Assembly (NCBI GenBank): GCA_020354125.1
Contig: CP070643.1
Location: 2,929,773-2,993,772 of the forward strand
Length of the DNA: 64,000 bases
DNA from: Betaproteobacteria bacterium
GTDB taxonomy: Bacteria; Pseudomonadota; Gammaproteobacteria; Burkholderiales; Eutrophovitaceae
Reading direction: 5' to 3'
Made by a program: the position numbers and the translations under genes. The number at the start of each line of letters is the position of its first letter. The first letter of the stretch is position 1. This document shows positions 9,369-17,857 of this stretch, in pieces. The notes beneath the pieces are model-generated. The model worked only from the letters and a program-made list of their open reading frames with translations, did no database searches and was not told the DNA's origin.

Positions 9369-10337
9369 CTAGTCTATCGACTCGGCGCTGATCAGGCCTT
9401 TGTCGAGTAACGAGCGGAATATGTTGTGCGTGTTCGAGATGCCTTCTTCCAGTGGCATCTGGCCGTAGTCGCCAAGAAATTCGCGCAACGGGTCATCCGA
9501 CAAGGCCATCGGAAACGGCAGCGCCGGTCCGCTGGCAGTGATGCTCGAACCCGGCGCGACTTTCTTTAAAACCTCAAGAGACTGTTCGACTGTCGAGGAG
9601 AAGCCATTAATGTCGAAAACGACGGCCTGGTCGCGCGGCTGCGAGACTGCCTTGATGAATGCGCTGGCGACCTCGCCGGCATGCAGCCACGACACGGCGC
9701 CGGTAAACGGAATGGTGTAGGGCTTCCCGGCCGCGGCGGCCAGGATAGCGACGGTCGTCTTGGAAGTCATTCCCTGGTCACGTCCGATTCCGTAAACGAC
9801 TCCGGGGCGCATTCCAACGCTGGGAACTCCCCAGTCCTGCAAATAGACTCGAGCCGTTTGTTCATTACAGAACTTGTAGGCTCCGTACAGTGTGGGCAGC
9901 GTTTTGGCATCGAAAACGCCGTGCGCGGCGATCGAACTGGCATAACTGAGGCGGGAGATCTTGTGCTTGCGGGCAGCTTCGAACACATTGACGGTACCCA
10001 CCACATTGACCTTGGCGCCGGCGATGGGATCCGCTTTGCAAAACGGAACTTGCAGAGCGGCCAGATGAATGATCGATGTCGCCTTGCTGACTTCCATCGC
10101 TTTCATCATGGTGTTTGGCTCAGAGATGTCTCCGACAAGCCATTTCACCAATCCAAGTTCAGACTCGGACATGAGCAATTTCGGACGCCGCGTGTCTTTT
10201 TGCACATCAAGCGCAAACACCGGCACCTCGGCATCGACCAGTAGTGAAAGCACCCAGCTGCCGATGCAACCACCGGCTCCAGTCAGTAGAACCGGTCCAT
10301 CGAAGTCTTCGGCGTTAACTTTGTATCTGTTGTGCAT
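9369..10337 (-). CDS. NAD(P)-dependent epimerase/dehydratase (extended SDR)
   Basis: A 322-residue nucleotide-sugar-type epimerase. The cofactor motif is LLTGAGGCIGSWV (GxxGxxG), a DI segment (WLVGDIS) follows, and the catalytic YGAYK lies in the middle with SYASSIAAHG upstream supplying the Ser. The C-terminal substrate region does not match a named subclass. It lies 57 bases downstream of the sulfurtransferase gene on the same strand, so co-transcription is possible. Confidence 0.85.
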   Translation of the reverse strand: MHNRYKVNAEDFDGPVLLTGAGGCIGSWVLSLLVDAEVPVFALDVQKDTRRPKLLMSESELGLVKWLVGDISEPNTMMKAMEVSKATSIIHLAALQVPFCKADPIAGAKVNVVGTVNVFEAARKHKISRLSYASSIAAHGVFDAKTLPTLYGAYKFCNEQTARVYLQDWGVPSVGMRPGVVYGIGRDQGMTSKTTVAILAAAAGKPYTIPFTGAVSWLHAGEVASAFIKAVSQPRDQAVVFDINGFSSTVEQSLEVLKKVAPGSSITASGPALPFPMALSDDPLREFLGDYGQMPLEEGISNTHNIFRSLLDKGLISAESID

Positions 10338-10394
10338 CGGTTGGTTGTTCCTGTCTTCTGAAATGATTGCTCTGCGCGGACATTGAATGCCGAA

Positions 10395-11267
10395 TCAGAT
10401 CTCCATTGGCAGTTCGGGGTCTGCGGCCCATTCGGTTAGCGACGCATCATATACCTTGACGTTGTTGTAGCCGAGCATCTCCAGAGCCAACGCGACACTA
10501 GTGGCCGCAATGCCGCCGCCGCAGTAAGTGATGACTTCTGGTTTGCGCATAGCATCCGCAAACATACTACGTAACTCGTCCTCACTTTTGAACGTGTTGT
10601 CGTCATTCACATGATGCAAGGCCGGGATGCTGACGCTGCCGGTGATATGTCCGCGGCGCCCGTAGTTCACGCCTCCGGTTCCGGCATGTTGTTCCGGTCG
10701 CAAGGCATTAATGGTACAGGTATCAGCGGATTTGATAGCCGCGAGCACATCGTCGCGCCTGGCGACCATTTCCAGGTTTGGTTCGCGGACCGAAAATCGG
10801 CCGGCTGCGTGTGCTTGCGCCGGTCCGGTCTCGATGGCCCGTCCCTCTGCTTGCCATTTCTGAAAACCACCGTCGAGAACGGCAGCTTGCTGGTGTCCGA
10901 ACACCCGCAGCATCCACCACAGCCGCGTCGCCCACCAATGGTTCGTAGTGGAGTATGTGACTACGAAACTATCATCCGACACACCGTAACGCGACATTGC
11001 ATCGGCGAACGTCTGTGCATCGGGCAGCATGAAATGCAGTTTTGGATCGGGCTTGGAGAGTTCGTGTTCGACGTCAACGAAGACAGCGTGCGGAATGTGC
11101 CCCTTTTCGAAATCCTCGCGCGCCGGGACAACGTCATATAGTGAGAAGTCCGGTTTTGGTGGCAGCAGAGTCGAGGGATCGAGAATCCGCACCTTGGGGT
11201 CATCGAGATGCGCCGACAGCCATTCGGTGCTGACCAGAAAGCGCGGATGGGTTTCAGTATTGTTCAT
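10395..11267 (-). CDS. Two-domain sulfurtransferase (thiosulfate/3-mercaptopyruvate type)
   Basis: A 290-residue tandem rhodanese. The N-terminal domain (about 12-135) is inactive, having YSTTNHWWATR where the catalytic loop should be. The C-terminal domain holds C249 in the loop TYCGGGIAATS. The loop is closer to thiosulfate:cyanide types than to the CGSGVTA loop of E. coli SseA, so the donor is open. No signal peptide is present. Its proximity to soxYZ suggests sulfane sulfur handling in the cytoplasm. Confidence 0.88.
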   Translation of the reverse strand: MNNTETHPRFLVSTEWLSAHLDDPKVRILDPSTLLPPKPDFSLYDVVPAREDFEKGHIPHAVFVDVEHELSKPDPKLHFMLPDAQTFADAMSRYGVSDDSFVVTYSTTNHWWATRLWWMLRVFGHQQAAVLDGGFQKWQAEGRAIETGPAQAHAAGRFSVREPNLEMVARRDDVLAAIKSADTCTINALRPEQHAGTGGVNYGRRGHITGSVSIPALHHVNDDNTFKSEDELRSMFADAMRKPEVITYCGGGIAATSVALALEMLGYNNVKVYDASLTEWAADPELPMEI

Positions 11268-11307
11268 GACTATCTCTCAAAGTGAATGCGAAAAACCGGA
11301 TCGGACA

Positions 11308-12072
11308 TCAAAAGTGACCACGGATATTCACCAGCAAGAACTGGCCGCCGGCGTCAATTGCGCCCGCAATGTATGGTTCAAAATTCGCCTCGAGCTCGAG
11401 CCAGCGGTATTCCAGGCCGAGGCTGATTTTCCTGGAAACGTATACGTCAGCGCCGAACAGCAACTGATAGCCGAGTTCCCTCTCGGTTTCATCAACACCT
11501 CCGCCGCTTCCGTTGACACTCAGATTGACCAGGTAGTAGCCGACGCCGACGCCGCCATACAGGTCTAGTACGTTCAACGGCGCGATGAACTTGATGACCG
11601 CGCCCAGACCGCTGCTCTCGAGATCAGTGCCGGCATCCGCGCTGCTAAGAATGCCGGGCGATATGCTCGTCGGTGTCAGGAAGTCCTGGTTCCATCCGAG
11701 AAAGTCTGCCTCGAGTGCGACGTTTGACGACGCGCGGTAACCTGCGCTGAAAAAAAGCGCTCCGCCGGCATCCTGGCTACTCAGCTGCGAATTATCTTCT
11801 TCGGCATAAGCGCCGAAGCCGCCACCGATGTACCAGCTTCCGATACGGTCTTTGCCGGCAGAGGACTGCGCCAAGGCTGAAAAGGTAAGGGTGAGAGCGG
11901 CGATGACGAGCAGCGTGAGCGCTGCGTGCCGTATGCAGGACTTTATCGGCAAAACCTCTGAGCCGGAGTCAAGAAAGATGTGTGCGTTTCGGACGATCAC
12001 GAAAACATTCTCCAGGGCGCGCAAGCCAGCGCGAATGTTTCTAAAGATGACGGCATTCAAAAAACACAGCAA
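11308..12072 (-). CDS. Outer-membrane beta-barrel protein
   Basis: The mature part is an eight-stranded-barrel type protein: alternating aromatic/glycine strands such as GSWYIGGGFGAYAEE, LEADFLGWNQDF, VYGGVGVGYYLVNLS, GYQLLFGADVYVS and SLGLEYRWLELEANF, ending in NIRGHF with a terminal Phe. A signal peptide (LTLLVIAALTLTFSALAQ) sits well inside the open frame, so the true start is probably downstream of the TTG at 12072; a TTG at 11952 is a candidate but its GAGG is very close. The function is unassigned (OmpW/OmpA-barrel-like). Confidence 0.75.
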   Translation of the reverse strand: MLCFLNAVIFRNIRAGLRALENVFVIVRNAHIFLDSGSEVLPIKSCIRHAALTLLVIAALTLTFSALAQSSAGKDRIGSWYIGGGFGAYAEEDNSQLSSQDAGGALFFSAGYRASSNVALEADFLGWNQDFLTPTSISPGILSSADAGTDLESSGLGAVIKFIAPLNVLDLYGGVGVGYYLVNLSVNGSGGGVDETERELGYQLLFGADVYVSRKISLGLEYRWLELEANFEPYIAGAIDAGGQFLLVNIRGHF

Positions 12073-12190
12073 AAACGGATACTTGGTAAAGGCATGCGCA
12101 GCGTTGCCGCGCCGACGCTAGCAAGGGGGTTCAAGCGACAGCGCGTATGCTGCATGATTAACCAACTTAGCAAGCAGCGGGACATGACCA

Positions 12191-13042
12191 ATGAGCAATG
12201 ATACCGCGTACCTTGACGCGCTCTATAACAACCGGGCCGCCGTTCCCGATTTTCAGGACTATTTCGATCGTTGGGCGAAGATATCGGAAGTAACCCGCCG
12301 TTCGATGAATGACCGGTGTGAGAAGGACGTCCCCTACGGCGACGACATCATGGAGACGATGGATGTGTTCTTGCCGAAAGGACAAAGCAAGGCGCTGCTG
12401 ATGTTCGTGCATGGCGGTTACTGGCGCTCACTCGACAAGTCACAACATGGATTCGTGGCAGCGCCGTTTGTCGATGCGGGTGTCGCGGTCGCGGCGATCA
12501 ACTATTCACTTTGTCCCGCAGTAGCGATGGAACACATTGTCAGGCAGATGATCGCGGCAAGCGTTTTTTTGTATCGCAACGCATCGGATTTTGGTATTCC
12601 GAGAAAACGAATGTTCGTCGCCGGCCACTCCGCCGGAGGCCACTTGGCGGCGATGGCGCTTGCCTGTTTGTGGCCACAGGCAGCACCAGGACTTCCGCGA
12701 AAATTATTCCAGGGAGCGCTGTCGATTAGCGGACTGTACGACTTGCGTGTGCTCACCTCGATACCGTCAATCAATGATGATCTGAGAATGACTCAGGATT
12801 CAGCGAACAGGCTCAGCCCGGCATTAATGGACCCGCCAACAGATGCGCCGCTGTCTATCGCGGTGGGTGGACAGGAAATCGGCGGCTTCAAGGATCAACA
12901 CAGAATCATTGCCCAGGCATGGCCCGCGAACATGGGAGCCGATGTGCCGTGCCCCGAGGATAACCATTTCAGTATTCTGGAAAAATTTGCCGACGGGCAA
13001 AGTGAGTTGTATTGCGCAACCATGCGCATGATGAGTTTATAA
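12191..13042 (+). CDS. Alpha/beta hydrolase, kynurenine formamidase-like esterase
   Basis: A 283-residue hydrolase. The oxyanion motif is HGGYW (from H74), the form seen in arylformamidases, and the nucleophile elbow is GHSAGG with S147; a late Asp and the His in EDNHFSILE complete the triad. It is cytoplasmic by sequence. The gene's last ten codons, including the stop, are the first unit of a 30-base tandem repeat that continues downstream. Arylformamidase activity is possible but no tryptophan-degradation genes adjoin it. Confidence 0.85.
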   Translation: MSNDTAYLDALYNNRAAVPDFQDYFDRWAKISEVTRRSMNDRCEKDVPYGDDIMETMDVFLPKGQSKALLMFVHGGYWRSLDKSQHGFVAAPFVDAGVAVAAINYSLCPAVAMEHIVRQMIAASVFLYRNASDFGIPRKRMFVAGHSAGGHLAAMALACLWPQAAPGLPRKLFQGALSISGLYDLRVLTSIPSINDDLRMTQDSANRLSPALMDPPTDAPLSIAVGGQEIGGFKDQHRIIAQAWPANMGADVPCPEDNHFSILEKFADGQSELYCATMRMMSL

Positions 13043-13133
13043 GGCGCAACCATGCGCATGATGAATTTATAAGGCGCGGCTGCACGCATGATGGACCTAT
13101 GAGGCGCAACAATGCGCAAGATTGATTTGTAAG
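13014..13133. repeat. Four tandem 30-base units beginning inside the esterase gene
   Basis: Units occupy 13014-13043, 13044-13073, 13074-13103 and 13104-13133. The first overlaps the esterase C-terminus and its TAA. Read in the esterase frame each unit ends in its own stop (TAA, TAA, TGA, TAA), giving nine-residue tails of the form CATMRMMSL, GATMRMMNL, GAAARMMDL and GATMRKIDL. Units one and two differ by a single base; three and four are more diverged. Confidence 0.95.
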
Positions 13134-13187
13134 GCAGCGTTGACTTGTTGCGCGCTTGCCCCAATTACTGGTTAAATAATCAGTACT

Positions 13188-14378
13188 ATGGAAAGTAGTC
13201 GGCGAAAGAGTTTTGTTCGGAACGATGGTCTTGATCGAAACCGTTATTATCAAGACGGTGGCCTTTATAAAGAAGCTGCAGGCGAGCAACAGGCTGGTTT
13301 GAGGCCGGATGGCCGGCAGCGGCACAAGGGACGTGGCACCGGGATCAACCCGGAAGGCCGCTTCGAGCAGACCGAAAGGCAGCGCGTAGATGACGGGTGG
13401 GCGACTGTGCGAGTCGAAGAACGCGTCGCCTTGAAAACGCAAACCAGCGTTGAACATGCAAACTCGATTATCACGCGCAACCGATCACCGGACGTGCCGT
13501 TCAACTACTCCATCAACCCTTACCGCGGCTGTGAACACGGTTGTACCTATTGCTTCGCGCGGCCCACGCACGCGTACCTGAATCTTTCCCCCGGGCTGGA
13601 CTTTGAAACCCGGCTGATCGCGAAGGTGAATGCCGCGCAATGTTTGGAGCGCGAACTGTCGTCTCCCCGTTATGTTTGTGAAACGATCGCAATGGGCACA
13701 AATACGGATCCGTATCAGCCGATCGAGCGCAAGTATGGGATTACCCGCTCGCTACTCGAGGTTGCCGCGCGTTATAACCAACCAATAGGTATTGTCACCA
13801 AGAATGCGTTGGTGGAACGTGACCTTGATCTCCTCGCGCCGATGGCGAAACGTGGTCTTGTGGCCGTTCACGTATCGGTTACCACGCTCGATCATCGGTT
13901 GGCGCGGCGCATGGAACCGCGCGCGTCGGCACCATCGAGAAGAATCGAGGCCATTCGTAGATTAAGTGATGCGGGAGTGCCGGTAGGGGTTATGTTTGCC
14001 CCAGTGATTCCGTTTCTGACGGACTCAGCACTGGAATCCGTTCTCGAAGCCGCGGCGCACGCCGGCGCAACACAGGCCGGATATATTTTGTTACGGCTGC
14101 CGTACGAGGTTAAACATTTGTTTCGAGACTGGCTCGAAGATCGCTTTCCACTCAAGGCAGCTCATGTCATGAGCCGGGTTCACGCCATGCGCGATGGGCG
14201 TGACAATGACCCCGGCTTCGGATCGCGCATGGTTGGCCGTGGCGAGTTTGCTGAGTTACTCGGCAAGCGGTTTCGGATTGCTTGTCGGCGCTTCGGGCTC
14301 AATCTCAACCAACGCGTTCTGGACACGTCTCAGTTCCGCCGCCCCGAGCGCAGCGGACAGATGGATCTTTTCCAATGA
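13188..14378 (+). CDS. PA0069-family radical SAM protein
   Basis: A 396-residue enzyme with the radical SAM cluster C115-x3-C119-x2-C122 in YRGCEHGCTYC. The preceding SIINPYRG-like context (FNYSINPYRGCEHGC), the following FARPTHAYL and the MGTNTDPYQPIE segment are diagnostic of the PA0069/SplB-related family. It binds a 4Fe-4S cluster and SAM; the substrate is unknown, and homology to spore photoproduct lyase is distant. The first hundred residues are basic, low in hydrophobics and probably extended. No partner gene is obvious. Confidence 0.92.
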   Translation: MESSRRKSFVRNDGLDRNRYYQDGGLYKEAAGEQQAGLRPDGRQRHKGRGTGINPEGRFEQTERQRVDDGWATVRVEERVALKTQTSVEHANSIITRNRSPDVPFNYSINPYRGCEHGCTYCFARPTHAYLNLSPGLDFETRLIAKVNAAQCLERELSSPRYVCETIAMGTNTDPYQPIERKYGITRSLLEVAARYNQPIGIVTKNALVERDLDLLAPMAKRGLVAVHVSVTTLDHRLARRMEPRASAPSRRIEAIRRLSDAGVPVGVMFAPVIPFLTDSALESVLEAAAHAGATQAGYILLRLPYEVKHLFRDWLEDRFPLKAAHVMSRVHAMRDGRDNDPGFGSRMVGRGEFAELLGKRFRIACRRFGLNLNQRVLDTSQFRRPERSGQMDLFQ

Positions 14379-14561
14379 ACGCTTTCATAGCCATGGTACG
14401 CAGGGCCGCCAGGTCCCGACAGCGATCGCAGTGTCTTTGTCTGGCATGGGCTTTCTCGACGATAATTGGATGATGCGAAGGAAGATAATTAGGCGCGGCG
14501 AGTTCTCACGTGTCGGTGGATTTTGGCGCGGCGACTTCGCCCGCGCGGGGGAGTCGTTCTG

Positions 14562-14870
14562 ATGCGCAGGATATACACGGCGGAGACGTTGCCAGATGCC
14601 CATCTCGTCGTTGGTTTGTTGGCTCAGGCGGGGATTGCCGCGAAAGTGTTCAACGAGAATGCACAAGGTGGCGTAGGCGAGATTCCGTTTACGCATACCT
14701 GGCCGGAGGTGTGGCTGGAAAATGAGGACGACGCCGAGCGCGCGCACGAAGTCATTCGCACACTTGAGCGTGGCGGCACGAATCAGCAAGTCGAGTGCCG
14801 CAAGTGCGGTGAATCGAATCCGGATAATTTTGAGATTTGCTGGAACTGCGGAGTGACGATTGAATCGTAA
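14562..14870 (+). CDS. DUF2007 domain protein with C-terminal zinc ribbon
   Basis: A 102-residue protein. Residues 1-70 form the DUF2007 ferredoxin-like fold (RRIYTAETLPDAHLVVGLL, then PEVWLENEDDAERA), a putative signal-transducing module. Residues 80-100 hold two CxxC pairs, CRKC and CWNC, forming a small zinc ribbon. The ATG at 14562 is preferred over 14523 because GGGGGAG lies eight bases upstream. The HDAC-like gene follows within 92 bases on the same strand. Confidence 0.85.
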   Translation: MRRIYTAETLPDAHLVVGLLAQAGIAAKVFNENAQGGVGEIPFTHTWPEVWLENEDDAERAHEVIRTLERGGTNQQVECRKCGESNPDNFEICWNCGVTIES

Positions 14871-14961
14871 TTCCCGTGCCGCAAAGCGAGCATTTTTTCG
14901 CAGGGCTGCTGCACTGGTGCTCGCTCCCACTTTGCCGTGCATCGCGAAAGGAGCCCAAAGC

Positions 14962-15900
14962 ATGAATGTTTGTTTGTTCGCCGACCAAGGGCTCGCCCGT
15001 TATGGCTTCCCGGAAGGCCACCCATTCGGAATCGACCGGCAGGATGCCTTTTTGCGTGAGGCGAACGAGCAGGACTTGCTGAATAAAGTACAGGTCAAGA
15101 AAGGCAGGGGTGCGCAGGACGCCGAAATTGAGCGATTCCACCAACCCGGCTACGTTGATTTGGTGCGCACCGCCGAGTCGAAGGGGCTAGATTACCTCGA
15201 CGCGGGTGATACGCCGGTCTTTCCGGGTGTGTTTGAGGCGTCTGCCTACGTCGTCGGCGCAGCACTGGATGGGCTCGATGCCGTTATGAATGGCGAGTGC
15301 GCGCGAAGCTTTCAGCCAATTGGCGGTTTGCATCATGCTGGTCGCAATCATGCGGCCGGATTCTGTGTCTTTAACGACCTCGGTGTGGTTATTGAGACCC
15401 TTCGCCAGCGCTATGGCGTCAAGCGCGTTGCGTATATCGACATCGACGTGCACTTCGGAGACGGTGTGTTCTACGCCTTTGAGGAAGACCCGGACCTCAT
15501 CATTGCTGACATACACCAGGACCCCCGTACTTTCTATCCCGGTACCGGTTTCGCCTATGAAACGGGCAAAGGCGACGCGGTTGGAACCAAGCTCAACATT
15601 CCCCTGGTTTATGGCTCGGGCGACGGCGAATTTCGCGACGTGTGGCCGCAGGTTGAGCACCATTTGGAGAAATACGCGCCTGAATTCTTTGTCTTCCAGT
15701 GCGGGGCGGATGGCCTGGACGGTGATCCGCTCGCGGGCTTGCGCTACACCCATGCATCACATGCTTACGCCGCCAAGCGGCTGCTTGAACTGGCTCAGGA
15801 TTCTGCAAAGGGACGCCTGATGGCGTTTGGTGGAGGCGGCTACGACCGCGCTAATCTCGGCAAGGCCTGGTCGGCGGTGTTAGCAGAAATGCTGGTCTGA
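14962..15900 (+). CDS. Histone deacetylase family protein (AcuC/HDAC-like deacetylase)
   Basis: A 312-residue zinc hydrolase. The paired active-site histidines lie in GGLHHAGRNHAAGFC, the zinc ligands in DIDVHFGDG, the third acidic ligand region in QCGADGLDGD, and the late glycine loop in FGGGGY. Bacterial members remove acetyl groups from lysines or from small acetylated polyamines; this sequence does not distinguish them. The ATG at 14962 has AAAGGAG eight bases upstream; a longer frame from 14860 would overlap the DUF2007 stop. Confidence 0.9.
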   Translation: MNVCLFADQGLARYGFPEGHPFGIDRQDAFLREANEQDLLNKVQVKKGRGAQDAEIERFHQPGYVDLVRTAESKGLDYLDAGDTPVFPGVFEASAYVVGAALDGLDAVMNGECARSFQPIGGLHHAGRNHAAGFCVFNDLGVVIETLRQRYGVKRVAYIDIDVHFGDGVFYAFEEDPDLIIADIHQDPRTFYPGTGFAYETGKGDAVGTKLNIPLVYGSGDGEFRDVWPQVEHHLEKYAPEFFVFQCGADGLDGDPLAGLRYTHASHAYAAKRLLELAQDSAKGRLMAFGGGGYDRANLGKAWSAVLAEMLV

Positions 15901-15945
15901 GAGAACCGTCGTTGGCGCTTGTTGCTATGCTGTCCACAGTGGTGA

Positions 15946-16461
15946 CTAACTCCCGCTCGCCCAACCAGAAGTCGCGCCGAGCTGCGCCGCGCTGGCTCGG
16001 CACGTACCGGGGAGGAGAGAACTGATATCGACTGTGTTGCTCGGGTCCGGCCCACAGTCCCAGATCGCAACCACGTCTCCTGCCTGCATCGGGGCGGATC
16101 GCGCGATGTCTGGCCATGGGCGCATCATTACGTATTGATTGTTAACAAGCGAATTGACGTTGCGAATCTGGGCGCGGATGGCGCCTTCGTCACTGGTTTG
16201 GAGTGTCGTTACGTACTGCGAGACGATGGTCCCCGCTGGCGGCTCACAGGCCCAGTCTCCTCCAATAGGGAGTGTAAACGTCACTTGGACAGCTTCTGAA
16301 ATACTGGCGCGACAGGCACTGATAGCGAGCAAGACCTCGGACATCTTTGCCCGTGCCGCATAGTTCTGATAGGCAGGCAAGCCCACCGCGGCGAGAATGC
16401 CGATGATCGCCACGACCATCATTAACTCAATTAGCGTGAAACCACTGACGCCGCTTTTCAT
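15946..16461 (-). CDS. Type IV pilin-like protein
   Basis: A 171-residue prepilin. The leader is MKSGVSG, processed before FTLIELM, with the conserved Glu at mature position 5 and the long helix [19 protein letters not shown]. The globular part has four cysteines (for example CRAS near residue 50, CEPP, CGPD, CRAS near the end), enough for two disulfides. It could be a major (PilA/PilE) or minor pilin; no other pilus genes are nearby. It converges with the HDAC-like gene. Confidence 0.92.
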   Translation of the reverse strand: MKSGVSGFTLIELMMVVAIIGILAAVGLPAYQNYAARAKMSEVLLAISACRASISEAVQVTFTLPIGGDWACEPPAGTIVSQYVTTLQTSDEGAIRAQIRNVNSLVNNQYVMMRPWPDIARSAPMQAGDVVAIWDCGPDPSNTVDISSLLPGTCRASAAQLGATSGWASGS

Positions 16462-16818
16462 CTCGATTTCTCCAAATTCGGCTGGCAGTGCATCCCCTCA
16501 GTCTCACCGTTGGGGTGTCTGCACTTGGTCGCCAATCCCACGGCAGCTTTCGTGCCAAGTTGGTTCGGCCACCCAGAGACCTACGAAAAAGACAAATTAA
16601 CAGAGACTTATGGGAACATGCCCTGATGGTTACGATCTGTGCAATCGTAATGCTTGGATTCGGACCGCCCCTCTTCTGACAGATTGTTCAGGTCACGCCC
16701 TACAGTTTTTTAAGAACAGCACCTGTTACTGCAAGGTATGTGTGACAAGAGTGGGTGCTTACCCATCAGGCCTTGTGAGTGTACCGTTTCGGAATTTTTT
16801 TGCCGGCCGGCGGCACGG
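16462..16818. other. Intergenic region, no gene seen
   Basis: About 360 bases between the pilin gene and the dehydratase stop. It should contain the pilin promoter. No open frame with a family signature, terminator hairpin or repeat was found. Confidence 0.5.
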
Positions 16819-17793
16819 TCAGTCTGTTTCGGTGCCTTTGGAAATCCACTGTGCTACGCGTCCGATTCCGACGTTCGCTCCGCACAGGACAACCACGACA
16901 TTTTCCTCGCGTGCAAGCGGCACCTTGCCACACAGTAAAGCGGCGATGGAGCACGAGGTCGCGGGCTCGGTCAGCAGCTTCTCTTCGGAGAGGAGTTCGA
17001 CCAATGCCGCGATCGCCTCGGCGTCCGACACGGTAACAAGAGCCGATGCGTTGCCGGTGATGATGTTGAACTGACGCTGCTCGGTCTTGCGAGCGCCTAG
17101 CGTCTCGGCGATCGAGGTGATAGCCGGCAATTCGACGATGCGTCCAGCACGCCAGCTCTGATACATTGAGTCGGCGCCCTCGGTCTCGACGCCGAAGACC
17201 CTCGCCTCGGGCATCGCCGCCGAAGCGGCAGATATCAGCCCTGACAACAAGCCGCCGCCGCCGATCGAGGCGACGAGGACGTCAACGCGCGGGATTTGCT
17301 TCAGCAGTTCCGGGACGATCGTGCCCTGTCCGGCCATGACATGCTCGTCGTCGAAAGGGTGGATGTAGCTCATGCCCTGTGTGCGGGCAATGCGCTGGGC
17401 CTCGATGTTCGCATCGTCCCAGCTCGCACCATGCAGTAACAGCCTGGCTTGCTGCGAGCGGATCGCTCGGATACGTACCTCCTGGGTTTTCTCCGGGAGC
17501 AACACGGTCGCCGCAATGCCTGATGTCCGGGCGGCGTACGCTACGGCGAGTCCATGGTTGCCGCCCGACGCGGTCACGACACCTCGTTTGCGTTGCGCGT
17601 CGTTGAGCTTGGCAATGGCGTTGAACGCGCCGCGAACCTTGAACGAATGGGTCGGCTGCAAGGTTTCGAGTTTGAGCCAGACATTGGCATCCAGTTTCTG
17701 GCTAAGGTAATCCGATCGAATCAGCGGCGTCGGAGCAAGCCACTGGTGTACAGTCTGGCTGGCTTCCTCGATCCGCTCACGTTCAATCAGCAT
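16819..17793 (-). CDS. PLP-dependent threonine/serine dehydratase
   Basis: A 324-residue fold-type II PLP enzyme that deaminates threonine or serine to the 2-oxo acid. The cofactor lysine is K52 in HSFKVRGA, the substrate loop is SGGNHG and the phosphate-binding loop SIGGGGLLSG. There is no C-terminal ACT domain, so it resembles the catabolic TdcB-type or serine racemase-like enzymes rather than feedback-regulated IlvA. It follows the TrpB2 gene by 64 bases on the same strand, suggesting an operon. Confidence 0.9.
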   Translation of the reverse strand: MLIERERIEEASQTVHQWLAPTPLIRSDYLSQKLDANVWLKLETLQPTHSFKVRGAFNAIAKLNDAQRKRGVVTASGGNHGLAVAYAARTSGIAATVLLPEKTQEVRIRAIRSQQARLLLHGASWDDANIEAQRIARTQGMSYIHPFDDEHVMAGQGTIVPELLKQIPRVDVLVASIGGGGLLSGLISAASAAMPEARVFGVETEGADSMYQSWRAGRIVELPAITSIAETLGARKTEQRQFNIITGNASALVTVSDAEAIAALVELLSEEKLLTEPATSCSIAALLCGKVPLAREENVVVVLCGANVGIGRVAQWISKGTETD

Positions 17794-17857
17794 CGAACAG
17801 TGTCAGCGCCGTTGCAAGGCGCAGATGGCCAACTACGCCGGCCACGCTGCAGCAAAA

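Noticed and set aside
13014..13133. CRISPR array
   Set aside because: The 30-base units abut without spacers and start inside a coding gene; no cas genes are near.
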